NCBI GenBank assembly: GCA_947652605.1
Contig: OX393581.1
Location: 47,639,924 to 47,703,923 of the forward strand
Source: Elmis aenea
Taxonomy: Eukaryota > Arthropoda > Insecta > Coleoptera > Elmidae
Direction: 5' to 3'
DNA length: 64,000 nucleotides
Of the stretch, positions 12,601 through 27,600 are shown piece after piece. A model generated the notes under the pieces. That model was not told where the DNA came from and did no database searches. It saw only the letters and a list, made by a program, of their open reading frames with translations. Every line of letters starts with the position of its first letter. Position 1 is the first letter of the stretch. Both the position numbers and the translations under genes were made by a program.

Positions 12601-15600
12601 TATTAATCTTTTTTCACGAAGGATCTTCTATAGAAATGCTAGCTAGAACAGTTTCAAGCAATCTTAATTATATAAGTTTTGAAATTGGTATCTACCATTT
12701 CTACAAGAGGTGATTTGTGAAACAGATAAGTGACTTTGAATTAAACTTGTTCATATTATTAGAAAAAATGTTTTAATAAAATCAAGATAGCAGCATCAAC
12801 TTGGTTGATTTAAATGTTTTATCATCTTAAAAACTTTTTTTTAGTGATTTAATTTAATGGGTTTATTTTGCTAATTATGAACACTAAAATTTAAAAATAT
12901 AACAAAAAAATAATACTGTAGCTATTATCCAATCTGCTGGCATAATTAAATTTAATGAAACCGATTACCAATTTTAAAAGCCATACCCTGAGTACATGTT
13001 TTATTTTTTTTTTCCAGAAATCGATGAAATAGACTTCCTAGACAAGTTAGGTCAAGAGTTGATTGTAACGTCATGCACAGGAAGGCTAGAAAGAGCTTTC
13101 ATATGCTTGGGCGGCGACTTAAAAGAGTTCCTAACTACGTTAGACGGCGTTCATGACGTCCTTCAGCACCAGCAGGAAACCGAAGAAGCTCACGAAGCCG
13201 TGTTTGTTTGCACATCTTGTGAGGACCATCTACAATTAGATTTTACCACTGAAAGACCTGCCGTTGCGTACCTTCTAGTAGGCAGTTTGAAGGCGATCGC
13301 AAGAATATTATATTCGATCGACGCTGAAGTTACTGTTATACAAAATAAACATGATCCTAGACGATTTAGGTAAGCACATTTAAAAAATAATTTTACCTGA
13401 GTTTGGTCACTTGTTACACTATTTAATTCTTCTTATTCCATAACATAAATATATTACTGTTCGTCAAATTTACGCAGTAAAACGAAAGAGATAATCAAAA
13501 GATTAAAATTTTGGATTTTCCGTTTATATATGGTGGCTATACCCCCAGTGAGGCTGAGCCGCTCTTAAGCTTTCTAAATCCTCTATTTTGGGAGGATCAT
13601 TCCCAGTCTATTAACATATACTAAGACAACTTTTCTCTATTCTGTCCTATGTTTTGCTTTTTCTTTCCAATTTCTAAACCTTGCCCTGCTTAGATCGTCT
13701 ATCACTTCCTGCATCCATTTTGACCTAGATCTGCCACGTCTCATCTTTCCTTCGGGATTCCATTGTAACGTTGACTTGATTGGGGTGCCCTCATCTGTTC
13801 TAAAGACTTGTCCCAACCATCTCGCCCTGTGCTTTCTTATTTTTGTTATTATGTCTCCTTCCTTTAGTTCTTGCGTAATTCGTGCATTTGTTTTAATTCT
13901 GCATTCCGTATCCGTTACTCTTAACTGGTCAAGTATTGCCCTCATGATTTTTCTTTTGAATATCCTCAGATCATTATCTTTCTTTTTTAGCATGGTCATT
14001 ACTTCAGCAGCGTATAGTAATATAGGCCTTTCTGGGTTCTGATACAAATATCAGTCCTTTTCATTATCATTACAGTTATTTACCTTCGTTTCTCTGATAC
14101 ACCTAATTTTTTCAGTGCTGACATAAGTTGATTTTTTTTTATAGAGTCAAATGCCTGTTCGAAGTCTGTGAAGAGCATTTCTAGGTCTATTTTATGCTCA
14201 TATGTTTTCTATTATTTGCTTTACAGTATGAGCTGCGTCAATGGTTGATTTTCCTTGTGTAAATCCATATTGGTGTTGTCCAATTACATTTCTGGTTTTC
14301 TTGGCTAACCTCCTTTGTATTTCCGTTTAGATTACGAAAATTAACTGTTAAATTTTCAGATTTTATGAAATTTGTTAACTTCTTTTAACCGACTGTCTGC
14401 TAGTTCGTATAATTTTTAATATTAGATACAGGTCATTTAGGCGTAGGGCTCGATTTGCTGTCTTCCTCTACTCCTCTCTCTTTTTTGCTGCCGCTGCACA
14501 GTTCGTCAATCCTAATTTTTTTAAATCACCCTCGACCGCTATCAGCCATCTTTTCTTAGGCCGTTCTCTTTTTGTCATACCTATTTTACTCGCTTTAATC
14601 ATTAACTTCGTGTTTCTTTGGTTGGAGAGGCGTTGCGCATGCCCAAGCCATCTTTTTCTCTGGGCCTTTACTACTTCGGTTATGGACGGTTCTGTGTACC
14701 TTCTCATTACTTCCTCGTTTGTACTTCTCCTTGATTCTCCGGAATTTGTTTTTATTGCCCTGTAAGTGTAAATCCTCCGCAATATTTTCCTTTCCCACTT
14801 CTTGAGATCCTCTTTTTCTTTTTTGTTTATTATCCAGGTTTCACAAGTTACAGTGGGTCTTAAAACTGTTTTGTACAATCTTACTTTGACCCAGATAAAT
14901 GAAATTTCTTACTTTCTCAAAGTGTATCGCCTTGGTTCTGTTGGATTTTGATTGATAGATGTTCTTTCCTTTCTATGCCATTACTTTTAGCTCCCATTAT
15001 CATATTTTCGGTTTTTGATTTGTTGATGTTTAGTTCCATCTTCTTTGCTTTATCCTCTAACTTCCTGACAATATTTTGAACTTTTGCAAATGATATATTT
15101 AATTTAATTAATTAATTTTTTAAATTTATATTTTAATATCTTATATAAATATCTTTGTTACAGATATAAAATTAAATCGAAGAATAGTACACAAAGCGTC
15201 GAAAGTGTCAAAGATCTTTTACCGACCTCGGCATCCCTGGCAGACGATCTCAAAATGGGTGTGCCGACTTTTTGTAAAGCCATTCCTTGGCACTTTGTCA
15301 TAGACCGACGTCTGGAGTTGGTCCAGTTAGGCTCGGGATTTATGCGCCTATTTGGCTGCACATTAGCAAGATGTGGAACTGCCGCGGCCACTTATTTCGA
15401 ATTTCATCGTCCCCGAACAATCACACTGTCGTTCAATGAGATTATAAAAAGGGCGAACACACCGTTCGTGCTGGCCATTCGGAAGCCGCCAGAAGTGGAG
15501 TCATTTCCTGCGGAAGTAAGTAACGTTTGAATTAGTACAGATTTTCTTAGAACTAGCTTCTGCAATGCTTTAAGTTTAAGTCTTTAAGGCAGTGTTTTTC

Positions 15601-18600
15601 AACCTGTGTGCCGCGGCACACTAGTGTGCCGCCAACATCCTTCAGGTGTGTCGCGGAAAATTAAAATTATTTTTACGTATGTCCGAATTACATAGATTAA
15701 TGCTTTTTTTTTCAATGTAGCAATCAGTATTTTGTGGCTATTTCTTATTTGAGTGACTAAAATTAGCTTTTTCATTAGTTTCGTATATCCAGCTTAATAC
15801 ACAAAATATTTTATCTAGTAAAGCATGATCAAACAAAAATTCGCTTTCTTCTCCAAAAAAGTTGTTATCCTTTTAAAAAAATTGTAAATAAAAATAAATA
15901 AACGTTTTTTTTAGCAGCAAAAACAAAATTTAAATAAACATTTTAATAACCGAAACTTTGCACATTTCTAGAAACAAAAATTAACAATATTTTTCCTCCT
16001 AACAAAAAAAAATTGGTTATGAAATAAATCTCTTTGCAAAACAAAATAGTCCACGTTTCAATCAAAAATTTACCGAAATTCGCGACGACCAGTCGTTGTT
16101 CACTAATTTTGGCAATAATAATGTTAGCAAATTTTGGATTGAAATAAAAATTACTATCAAAGTATTTTAGAAAAAGTCATCATTTTTTTAGATCGTGTTT
16201 AAGCAAATCAAAATTTTTAACCCTAAATTGTATATTATCAATAAATTCTTTAGTTTTGGCTATATTTTGGATCCAAATTTCCAAAAAAAAGGTTTGAAAA
16301 TGACAAAATTAAGTGACTGTTCTGGAACTTTGTCCTAACCCTGTACAGCAGTGGTTACCAAAGTTCTGTACCTGCGCCCTTTTTTTATAAAAAATTGTTC
16401 CCCCCTTCAATTTTTGTAGCAATCTAACTTCGTAAAGTAAATATTTCACTACATACCTACTAAGTTTTTCGAAAATAGTCATTAAATACGCAAATTTTAC
16501 AAGAATTGTTGCATCATGAAACAAGTAATATTTTGGTAAAAGCTGCGCGTCCCTCTGGCATTAATCTCTTGCCTTCCTAGGGAGGCGCGCCCCACAGATT
16601 GAAAAACGCTGCTGTACAGTGTGCCGCAAAATTTTAGCGTTGTTAAATTGGTTAAAAAGATTGCTTTAAGGTATCTGCAAAAAATCATTGCGTTCGTCCA
16701 GAAAATTAGATGTTTCCGTTCAATTTTTAGACTGGAAAATACATCTTTACTGGCCTAGGCCAGAAAGTAACTGGTTGCTACTGTATTGAGGTGTCTTTAC
16801 CGGCCTAGGCCGGAAAGTAGCTGGTTGCTATGGTGATGAGTTGTTTTGTTGATTTGCGCTGTCACACAAGCGTCATTATACCACCAAAAGAGTTTTTACG
16901 TGTAGTTTGTTAAGTTATTGTTTATTTATGGATGGTGACGATTGTGATTTTGGTGTCAGTGGCGGATGCAGAAAAATATTTAACGTAACATAACCGTAAA
17001 GTGTCCTTACTGGACTCGTATCCTTTCAGAATTCGCCTACGGCTCGTCCCAAAACTGCTTACTCTTCCAGTAAAGTACCACTTTCCGGTCTAGTTACGGA
17101 CTAAATCAAACGATACTGCCATAAATGATAACATGAAAAATTCTGTAATTTACATTGATAACTTTTGATTATTTAAGTCATTCGTTTATTAATATAAAAT
17201 GAATTAAAAAACAATAATTCTCAACCTCTCAGAAACACCCAGGGAAGAATGTTTCAGTTTTTTCGTGTTATTCTGCCCAATTTTGCTAATTTAACCAAGT
17301 CTCCAACTCTCATATTACCACAGTTACACGATAGATAATTGTCACACTGTGTAGTTATCCTCTCGAAATTTATATTAGGTGTTTCCGCGAACTTATTAGC
17401 ATTATTAGTAATGAATAGAGATAATCGTATTACTGAAGTTGGTTTGAACAGCATTAATTATGGGAGAAATCCTGCCGAGCAACTTTGTACTATATGCGTC
17501 GTACAAGCCTTGTAATAATCAAAGTTAATCACCTGTAGTAGATCCATCATGAGATGAATACATTTTCGCGAATGTGTAGACCGATACATCAAACCAATTA
17601 TTCAAGAAAGTTTTGTATGTTATGTTACCCCTAAACTGCAATACAAATTGACTTTATTGGCAAAAAAAAAAGATTCTACTTTTATGTTTTACTTAATTAT
17701 TAACGGACAAACGTTTAAAATTAGTCACGACATCGTATTTGTCTGTCGTTAGGCTATGAAATGTTTTTGTTTGTTCATTTGTTCATTAAAATCTACCTGG
17801 AACATAAAATATTGTTTTAAAATTTTATAGACGCCACGCAATAATTCTAGGACGTGGACAATGTAAAAGAATTATAAATCTAGTTAGTTTTATGCATTTT
17901 ATAAAGTAAACATAAATCAGTTTATCTGCACGTGACGTGTGGGTAATATTTTATGCATATTTAAAGTATAACTCTGCAACTTTTTAGTTTTACACTGACA
18001 TCAAATCCTAGCCTCATTTAATATTTATACGTAAGCTACCTGCACTGGCTATCGGAGGCAAATCAGATTAAATAATTAGGAGGTTTAGCGGTTAGCTCTG
18101 ACCACAATTTTACTTTGTAATTGGATTAGTTTCATTTAAATTTAGCGTATTGATTAAAACTTTCAATTTTGCTAAATACATCCACATCGTATCAAACAAG
18201 TCTACTGCACCGTTTGCAAATAAAATACATACATCCTGTAAATTTACTTAACTGCTTTTAAGAGCAGAACAGGGCAAAGAGAATAAATTATTGTTAAAAT
18301 CCATACACACAACTTCATTATTAAAAGCTTCTAGAAATGTATTAAGACGACGTCGGCTTATCAACTTTAAAATGTGCTGAGTTGATTCTAACATCATGTT
18401 TTAATACAATTCTTATTCCATGGTGTTATAAGCAATACCTTGTAGATAGTCTTTTAGCTGGAAGGCAAAATGATAGATCAATTAAATATATGAGAAGTCA
18501 TTTATTAATATTATTTTGTAACTTTTCGGATTATTAACGAGCACCACATTAAGTATGTTTGTCAAATTTAAATCTATACTCTAGCTGTTATAATAAGCGA

Positions 18601-21600
18601 GATGCCCATGTTTAAAATTAAATTTTAAACACCCTGTATATCTGAAATGTGTGAATATGTTTGTTCGCTACAAAATAATATTAATAAAAGACTTATAATT
18701 TATTTGATATATTATTTTGTCTCCCAGCTAATAGACTATTTACGTGGTATTGCTTATACGTGGCTCGCTTTTTTACACAAACAAATTTGCGCTGGCGAAA
18801 TAATACTTTAACGTATTTCCCCAGACGTTTTCTCTGGCATAATATTAATTTGTAAATTCAGGCAATCTGGTGCACTATTCAAATGTTCCAATATTGGAAA
18901 AAAATGGGTTAAACATGATGGTTAAAGCTTAGAAATAGTTCCCTAAAATAGACGTTTAGTGTACACATAAATAAACGTACTCAAGACAAAAGAGATTGAA
19001 ACGGTAAGCAGCTTACACAGAAAAAAACCTGCACACATCAAGATTTTAGTCAAAAACGTGTCAGTAGGAGGCACAAACGAGTAAAAACGTCAAAATCTCA
19101 AAGCTGAATTATTTCTCGATCACAATACTTTCTTGTACTGAACTAAAGTATGGCGAAGGGAAAAACTAAACGTTTTGTTCACAGCCCGCCCTAATTTAAT
19201 TTTGATGACTTGATATCCCATTAGTATACGATGCGTGTATGTTTTGTGTGCATTTTATGGTCTCTTGAAACGTCTTCTGATCTCGCATACGCAAAAATTT
19301 ATTATATCATTTCTTTAAAGAGCTAATAAAAGCCCAATTGGTATTGACTTATAGCGCAAACTACATATTTATATTCTATACATACAAGTTCAAAATTAGT
19401 TGTAATGGTTTTATTTTATAGAATTTTCACAATTGTGTATTTGGAACTCGAAAATTGTTCAAAATTTTACTTACAACACATTATGTTATATTTTAGTCCT
19501 GTTATAATTTTTTAAAATAATAAGATACATAGAATTGTCCACCTAGAACGGCCACTGTTGGGATCTCGTGAACGTTAAGAGCTAGAAAGAAGTTTACATT
19601 AAACAAAATGTTTCGCTTTCTGAACTTATTTAGTGATCCTTTAATGTTTTTAAAAAGTTCCACGGCACGCTAAAAAAATTTAAATACCTACTGGTGTTGG
19701 TTGTACTATTGTTTACTGAATTTACCCTTTGGTTGGGTATACATCACAAAACGCACATGAGTCCACTAAACAAATTCAAAAGGTTTGGTCCTTTTGAGTC
19801 TTTTAACAATCTCACTCTGGTCGAGCAGTTGGATTGCTTCAGTGTTAACATGATTGTGAAGCTTCTCCTCATGCTTCTGTGCAAATCTTTTCGCTTCGTC
19901 AGCAACCATCTCCACACCTAGGTCTCTGTGAATGTCACAACCCCTTATGTAATAAGAAGCATTTGCAATACTCCTCAGCACTTTATTTTGGAAACTATGT
20001 ATAGTTTCGACATTATTCTTTCTGGCACACCCACACAATTGTATGATATATAACGATACATCTTTTAAAACCTGTTTATATATCATTAGTTTATTATGTG
20101 TTGACAGTTCATAGTGTCTACCCAAAAGCCAATACATATTTTTGTATTTAACATTTAGTTCTACTCGTTTTTTTTTGCAGCTTTTCATTCATTTCCCGTT
20201 CATTATTTTCGACTGCCAAAACACTTATCATCTGCAAATGTAGCAATCATGGTGTGTGTTTCGTTTCTGGTATATCGCATGTGTGTAGTTAATACAGCAG
20301 TGGACCTAAAACACTGCCGTGTGGTACACCAGCTCTTATTGTTCTCAGTTCTGAGTACTGATAATCGCATTTGATTCTAATCGACCTCTCATTGATGTAA
20401 GGTTTCAACAAAAGGCTGTAGTGTTTTGATAGAAGTTGTTCTAGTTTGAACTCTAATCCCTTGTGCCAGACTTTATCAAAACTGGGCGACGTCCAGAAAT
20501 ACAGTGGAACATATTTGTTTTCTTATAATGTTTTCTCCTATGTACCTGGTCTATGGTTGCATGATTGTTTTTAAATTCAAACCAATGCATTAGGATTCTG
20601 CACTTTTCTTCTATTATAGATTTGAGCCTTTTTAAAATGAGTTTTTCATACAGTTTGGATAGCACAGGTAGCAGTGATATCTATCGGTCTGTACGATGAT
20701 ACTTCATTGATCGGTTTACCAGGTTTAGGAATTGTGACAACTTGTGCTATCTTTCAGCACTTAGGAACGTATTTAAGTCTTATGAAAGCATTAATTAGGT
20801 TGGTCACTTGACAATTCCATTTCGGGGCAATTGCTTCAGGATTTTTTCCAGTTATGAGATCGTATCCTGGTACATTCTTCAGATTAATGTTGGTTTTGAT
20901 TTCTAGTTTAACTTCTATTGGTGTTGCTAGTTCTATTTTTAGAGGGGAGTTTCTTATTATTATTGGAAGGTCTTCATCACTCTGTATATCGTATGGCTGA
21001 AATGTTTTTCTAAATGATCGGCATAGGTTCGCCTTCTCTTGCTTGCTTCTAGCCCATGATACGTCAGGATTCCTAAGTGGCGAGTTTTGTGTCTGTTTAT
21101 CCTTTAAGTGGCTTTCCACAAAAAATGGTGTATCTTTCTCATTATGGCACGCTAGACAGCAAACAAAAATCAAAATCGTTTTTATAATTTTTTAATAACG
21201 CGGTTATAATTAATGATAAAAAAAACGCAGAGAAGAAGAAAGTTGTAGATTTTTTTCTGCACTGTAAAATTAAATCATTCATTTTTTTAAAATTAAAGCC
21301 TCAGTGAATTAATTGGTCTCAAAAAACGGAACAATTAATTTGTTTAGTTTAAACTGTAGCTCTTACCGTTTACGAGTTCCCAATAGTGGCCTTTCTATAT
21401 GGACCACCCTGTATATGTAATCCTACTAAATTTGGATCACCAGGTATAATATATAACTTTTTGCTTCCCTAAAAATTCCCAATCATTTTGAAGCGGCAAT
21501 TAACAGCGTAAAATGAGTTTCTAATCCGTATACGTAAATCTCTGAGTTATTTAACATCTTCCAAATGCATTTTAACACATGTTGTGTTATTTGTAAAAAA

Positions 21601-24600
21601 AAATTTCAACGCTGTTTGTCACAACTCTTTTCTGGTTGGTTAATAGCACATACAAATTTGTAAATTTAGGGAAATGCATGCAAAACCACAAACGCAGAGC
21701 TTTTAAGGTCGTAAAAGATTTGAATCCTCACTGTTATTCCGTTCCGAATTTGCTTTTCTTAACTACTATTGTATTCCGTGTATTTAGGGAACCGTTACAA
21801 AGACGTGCACATAAAATGTTGGTCCGATCTGAAAAACACGTTGCAAAGAATTTGTCAAATCAGCATGTTTCTGGTTTTGTCTTCACCACTTACTACTCGA
21901 GTCGCTTTAGATACAAGCAATTAGTTTGATTGCCGGGGAACACGCCAACAATTTGTGCTCCATATAAATTTACAGATGTTATTGATTTTGACCTCATCTA
22001 GGTAACACATCGTGTTTCCAATCCGTAGCATTGAAAAGAAGTGGGATGATTTCCTATTTCCAAAGATTAAATTCTTATTAAAGCTGACGTTGAAAAAGCA
22101 AAGCTATTTAGCAAATATTATCAAAATATATAATTAGATGTAATTATCCTTCTAACATTTACTCTGTTTATAAATGAATGGTTTTGTTTATAATTAAATT
22201 GCTGGGTAATATTTTCTCAGATCTCGTATCAAAAATGCAGCGGTGATGGAGTTAATGTAGTTTCCTTGTTTTTTTTTTATTCCCTTTTGTGGCGCACATC
22301 AAAAGTATCCTTACTCAAAAGGAAGAACTAGAAAGAACATTTTACGGTCAAACGTTTTCAAAGGATACTACACAAAGAACTTCTTACATGTTACACCTAG
22401 CAACAGTGATGTTAACTAAGTGAAGGAGCGAACAAAGTAGTTGTTTTTTACAAGAGTACAGTAAAAGTTATGATACTTATAGCTAAACTTATTTTAAGAA
22501 TGCATTTGATAGGAATTATGTACATAAAGTACAGGGTAGTCCAATTCGATCGGTTTGAATGCGTATCTCGCTTAATATTGAAGATAGAGAAACGGTTAAG
22601 TAACCAAAAATGTGCAGTCTTTTTGAGACAAACTCGGAACCGTTTTCAAAACTATTGTATCATTTCCGGTTTTTGAGTTATTAGAAAAAAAAACTGTTTT
22701 TTTTTTGTCATATCTATAACGTGTCATATCTCAGTTATTGTTGTAAATATCTAATAAATGTATGCAGACTGTTTTTGGATATTTTTATGTAAAATTCGAT
22801 GCTTCTAAAAAGTAATTTTTACGCTCGCCGTTAAAAAGTTATGACACAAACTTACCTTATTTTAATTGAAGCTATAATTGGCTATGACCTACATACATTC
22901 CTTATTTTTTTTTCATTCCAAATATATAAGGGTTGATGTAGTTATTTTTAATAATACGTAGGTTACGAAGATTTTTTAATTATTCTTTTTAAGAAAAACA
23001 GTAGGCTGTGAAAACAAAAAAAATAGGTGTAAAACCTTTTAAAACTAATGTGGTACAAGTTACAAAGGTTTTATAGTTTGTTGTTGAGATAAACATTATA
23101 AAGATGAACAAACAATATACTATTATCTTTACAATGTAACTTGTAACTTGTACCACATGAATTTTAAAAGGTTTTATACGTTGCTATTTTTTGTTTTCAT
23201 AGCCTGTAAAATTAAAGTTTTAATTTTCAATACACAGGTTGATTCTGTTTGACTGTCGCACCTTTGTTATCTATAGGGAAACCTTTATAATTTTTGTCTC
23301 GGTCTTTAACAGTTTTATTTAAAAATGTTGTAATGTCTCCAGTTTGGTTAAAATTACTAGAACTACTACATAAAACAAATCTCTTTATTGAAGCCCGCAA
23401 AGCAACATTGGATGAAGAATTTTTTCGATTTGCAATTTTTTTGAAGTTTTTTGGCAATATATCAGGAGGATATAATTTCTCAAAGGCGAAATCTTTACAA
23501 AAGAAATATGAAAATGAAGTAAGTGAAGATATTGTAGAAGAATTAATACTGCTAAAGCGTGTTTACAAATAGAATTTTAAATTAAGCACGAAATCGGCAG
23601 AATTATTTAAAGAAATTATCGATATTTGATTTTTAAACATATTACCAAATATAGCGATTGTTCTTCAAATTTTTTTAACCATGCCTATGAGTGTAGCAGA
23701 AGCAGAGAGATCGTTTAGTGTTCTGAAAAGGATTAAAAACTTCCTGCGACCGACAGTGGGTCAAGGTAACTTAAATAAATATTAAAAACCACTGAACAAG
23801 CATTGACATTTTATATTTTTCCTTCATAGTTTTTAATTTTGAAGGCCTCAAAAATATCGATTGCCCCGGGTCTTACATTTTCTTTTAAAGGCTTTGCATA
23901 CACCATACACCCTGTATATATTTTTTTAGAAAATCTTCTTTGTTACTTTTAAAAGTTATCTTTGTGTTTTATGTAATAAATTGATCTGGAACAATACTTT
24001 TACATGGTATTTTTTTCAGGGCTTAGAACTCAAAGGGCAAATGGTTTACTGCCCCGAATCTGATTCCGTTTTATTTATTGGCTCTCCATTCATAGACGGA
24101 CTTGATGCTCTAACCGGAAGGGGACTTTTCATTTCCGATATTCCCTTGCACGATGCTACAAGAGATGTTATTCTTGTTGGAGAACAGGCAAGGGCACAAG
24201 TGAGTATACTTTTTTTATTCATAAATAAACAACTGCACACTTGGTAACAGATTTATAATATGTTCATACCCTGGGAGGGTAGAATAAAAAGAATTTCATC
24301 AACAGAGCAGCATGGAACTAATCGATTAGATGAAAAGTAATCTTGAGGTAATCCAATACTTGCAGCAAAGTGATGATAAAAAAACAATAAATGTCACAGT
24401 ATAAGAGTTATAGTGTTGTTGTTTAGATCTGCTGCTACAATAATTGCCAAACTTCTATAATAGCGTTTCTAATATTAGCCCCATTAAGAACCCGATTCAA
24501 TATCACAATGGTTCTGTTTGCAAGTTGTTTATTTTTTTACATTCGTGCTTCATTTGTCTTCGTTTTACTTTTTGTTTGGCGTTTTTATGATAGCAAATGT

Positions 24601-27600
24601 TTTTTCTTTTAAAAATGTCGTTATACGTGAGGATGGGGGCATGGGGGATCTCGTAAACGGTAAGAGATACAGAGTTGGTTAAATGCGTCAAAATGATCTA
24701 TGACTTGAGAGCAAATATTCCTTTTAAAAAAATCTAATTTGTTAATAGTTTTTGCGCTATTCATTAAAAACAAAAAAAATTGTCGTTTTCGATTTTTGCT
24801 TGTAACTTGCTTATTTAAAATCATACTTAAAATATTATTCGACATTATTAGACACTTTTTTGCGTAGAATTGAAATTTGTTAATAAATTTTACCTATCTT
24901 CATTTGTTTTTGTTATTTTAACATCAACTTTCTTATTTTAAAAAGAATTTTTTTTCTTGTTTAATTGATGTATGGATTGTTAGGTTCATCTTTAAAAATA
25001 AGCAAGTTGTAGCAATATTATTGTATTTGTTAAGTTTAATCAAAGTGGCCATTGAAAAACAAAACATCACATAAATAATCCAGCTTACTTAATTAAACAC
25101 AAAGGAACCTAAATAATTTAAGATATTTTTTAAATTACATAATAATTTATGATTTTTCAATTACTATTACTATTGAATTTAATTTAGAACATGCGTTCAA
25201 TGGGTAGCCCAACAAAAAGTAATAAGCTTAGGAAAACATTATTATCTACAAAGTACAGATCTCAAATTTGTATAGCCCATAGAAAGAGGGCTACACTTTG
25301 AACGCATGATGTAATACAGAGTGGTCCACTTTTTAGTAGCAGGACTTTAACAGTCGATACAAAAACTTATTTTAAAGCGAATATTCCACATCAACATGGA
25401 TCCAAAAACGCTTCATTTTAAAGATACAGGGTGTTGAAATTTTCGAAAAAATAATGATAATGTTTAACCGTTTCTCAACCAGTAGATATATTTAAACCAA
25501 ATTTGGTATACAGCAGTCCCACAAGCAACCAGTGGCGGAGTTGTGGGGGTTTTAACAGAACAACAACAAAATTGTTTTGTTTTTTATTTATTAATTTTTT
25601 TGTATAAAATCATTTGATTAAAAAATTGGACAAAATGAGTTTTTCTCAAATATTTGTGGTAAAATATCATTTTAGATATTAAATGTCATAAATCATTGAA
25701 ATCAGAAGATAAAATGCTATCCGACTGAGATTAAAATTTTTTCGCCGTATTTAAAAAAATGAAGTTGATGTTTCTGAAGAGACGAAACGTTGTTGGAAAT
25801 TTTACGTTATCTCAAAATATAAAGCGTAAGAGTTGCCGCGGATAAGTGCTTCCAGATTGTCGATATCTTAAAAAATGTAGGAAATGGGGTAAAAAACGAA
25901 AATCAATTTTTTCAGTTTTTCTTGAGTAACTTTTGTACTAAGACAGCTATAAAAATTGTCTTTGCAGATATTTGACGAGCATCTAATTTCCCAACTGCGC
26001 CCTAATTTAACCGACCTCGTAGCTGTTAAGATAATCGAGATCCCCATGCATTTACTCGAATTTGGGACACCCTGTATATCTTTAGATGGAAAGTTTTTTA
26101 AGCTAAAGTAAATAATTTTAAAATTCATAGACACGTTATTTGGACTCCAAATACCAATTATTCACCCTCAGTTCGTTCGAATTGTTAATTTATAAAAGTT
26201 AAACCAAAACAATTAAACTTTTTAAACACGTGATTTACACCTGAAACATTATATCATTCTTGAATTGTTGATTATGATTAAGTTACGAATTGTTACGACT
26301 CAAAGTTTTATTAAAGTTTCTTTATGTGGCCCTTACAAGTTCAAGTAAAACTCCAAACAAAAACGCAAACATTTTTCATTGTCCAACATCAACAAACAGA
26401 AATTCTTAATTTTAAACAAACATCGCCTGTTCCGTTTTTCTCAACAAATGTAGATGTCACGAGCGGCGTGTGATAATTCTTCACAGTCTTTGTGGTAATG
26501 TCGTGCGGTTTTGTTTTTCTGGTTTTGTATCTTACACTCGAATATGGGTTCTCTTGGGATCCGTTATTTATTTACAGGATTTTTAGATAACTTACAACTA
26601 CTTTCATGCGTTTTCACTGGAGAGGTAATAGGCCACGAGCAAACCGTTTATTTATGGGTATCCTAAAACGATAAATTTTGCTTCAATACCAACACTATGG
26701 CGTTCAGAACGAATTTTTTTTGTATTTTCCTTTGAACATGCCACAAATACTACTAATATAACTATGTTATACAATAAAACGTTTAAAAAATCGCTTATTT
26801 CTTTGTTAAAAATCTCTTCTAAAAATGCTAAACCAGTTTTAAGACTCTCTTCTCTTTCTCAATAACAATGTTTCTATTTACACACATCCAGCTAAGCAAC
26901 CACCATCACTGACAATAACTTCAATCGTTGGTAGGCACTTTTGTAAATGCAAAAATTACATCAAAGATAACCACAAACAGCAAAATTTTGTATAAATTTA
27001 GATTACCAATGAAACGTTTAAATAATTTAAGTATTTACCTAATTAAACTAGGTAATATACAGGGTGAGTCATTAGTGGCGGATCGGTCGATTGTGGCTAA
27101 ACGGTATGAGATAAAAAGTTGATTCAAACGGCAGTCCATACAGTTTTTTCTTCCGAACACGATAAAAATATTTTTAAATATACAGGGTGAGTCACCTCTC
27201 TGGAACCAATAGCAACTTTTATATTTCAAATACAACACCCCATTTTTTATTTCATATTCTTGACCGCCTTCATTTTAGCTTTACATCGATATAAAATAGT
27301 ACAGGTTTTTATGCGGCCTTGTCACTAAAAATAAATTATTTTCAAAATATTTCAAGGTTTTAAGTCTTTATTAAAAAAATTCTCCTGAAGCCATTTTTCG
27401 AAGCACAGAGTTGTAATTTGGTAAGGACATGCATAAAACATTGTTCTATTAGCTCGATACGAAAAAGTTTGAATCACGCATACAGGGTGTTCATAAATAG
27501 GTGGCAACTTTTCTGATTTTCAAATGCTCGTAATTCAATTTTTTCAAATGCAAACCCCTGTATTTTCTTATGTCATCGAATTCGTCTTTAAGAGAGCTTC

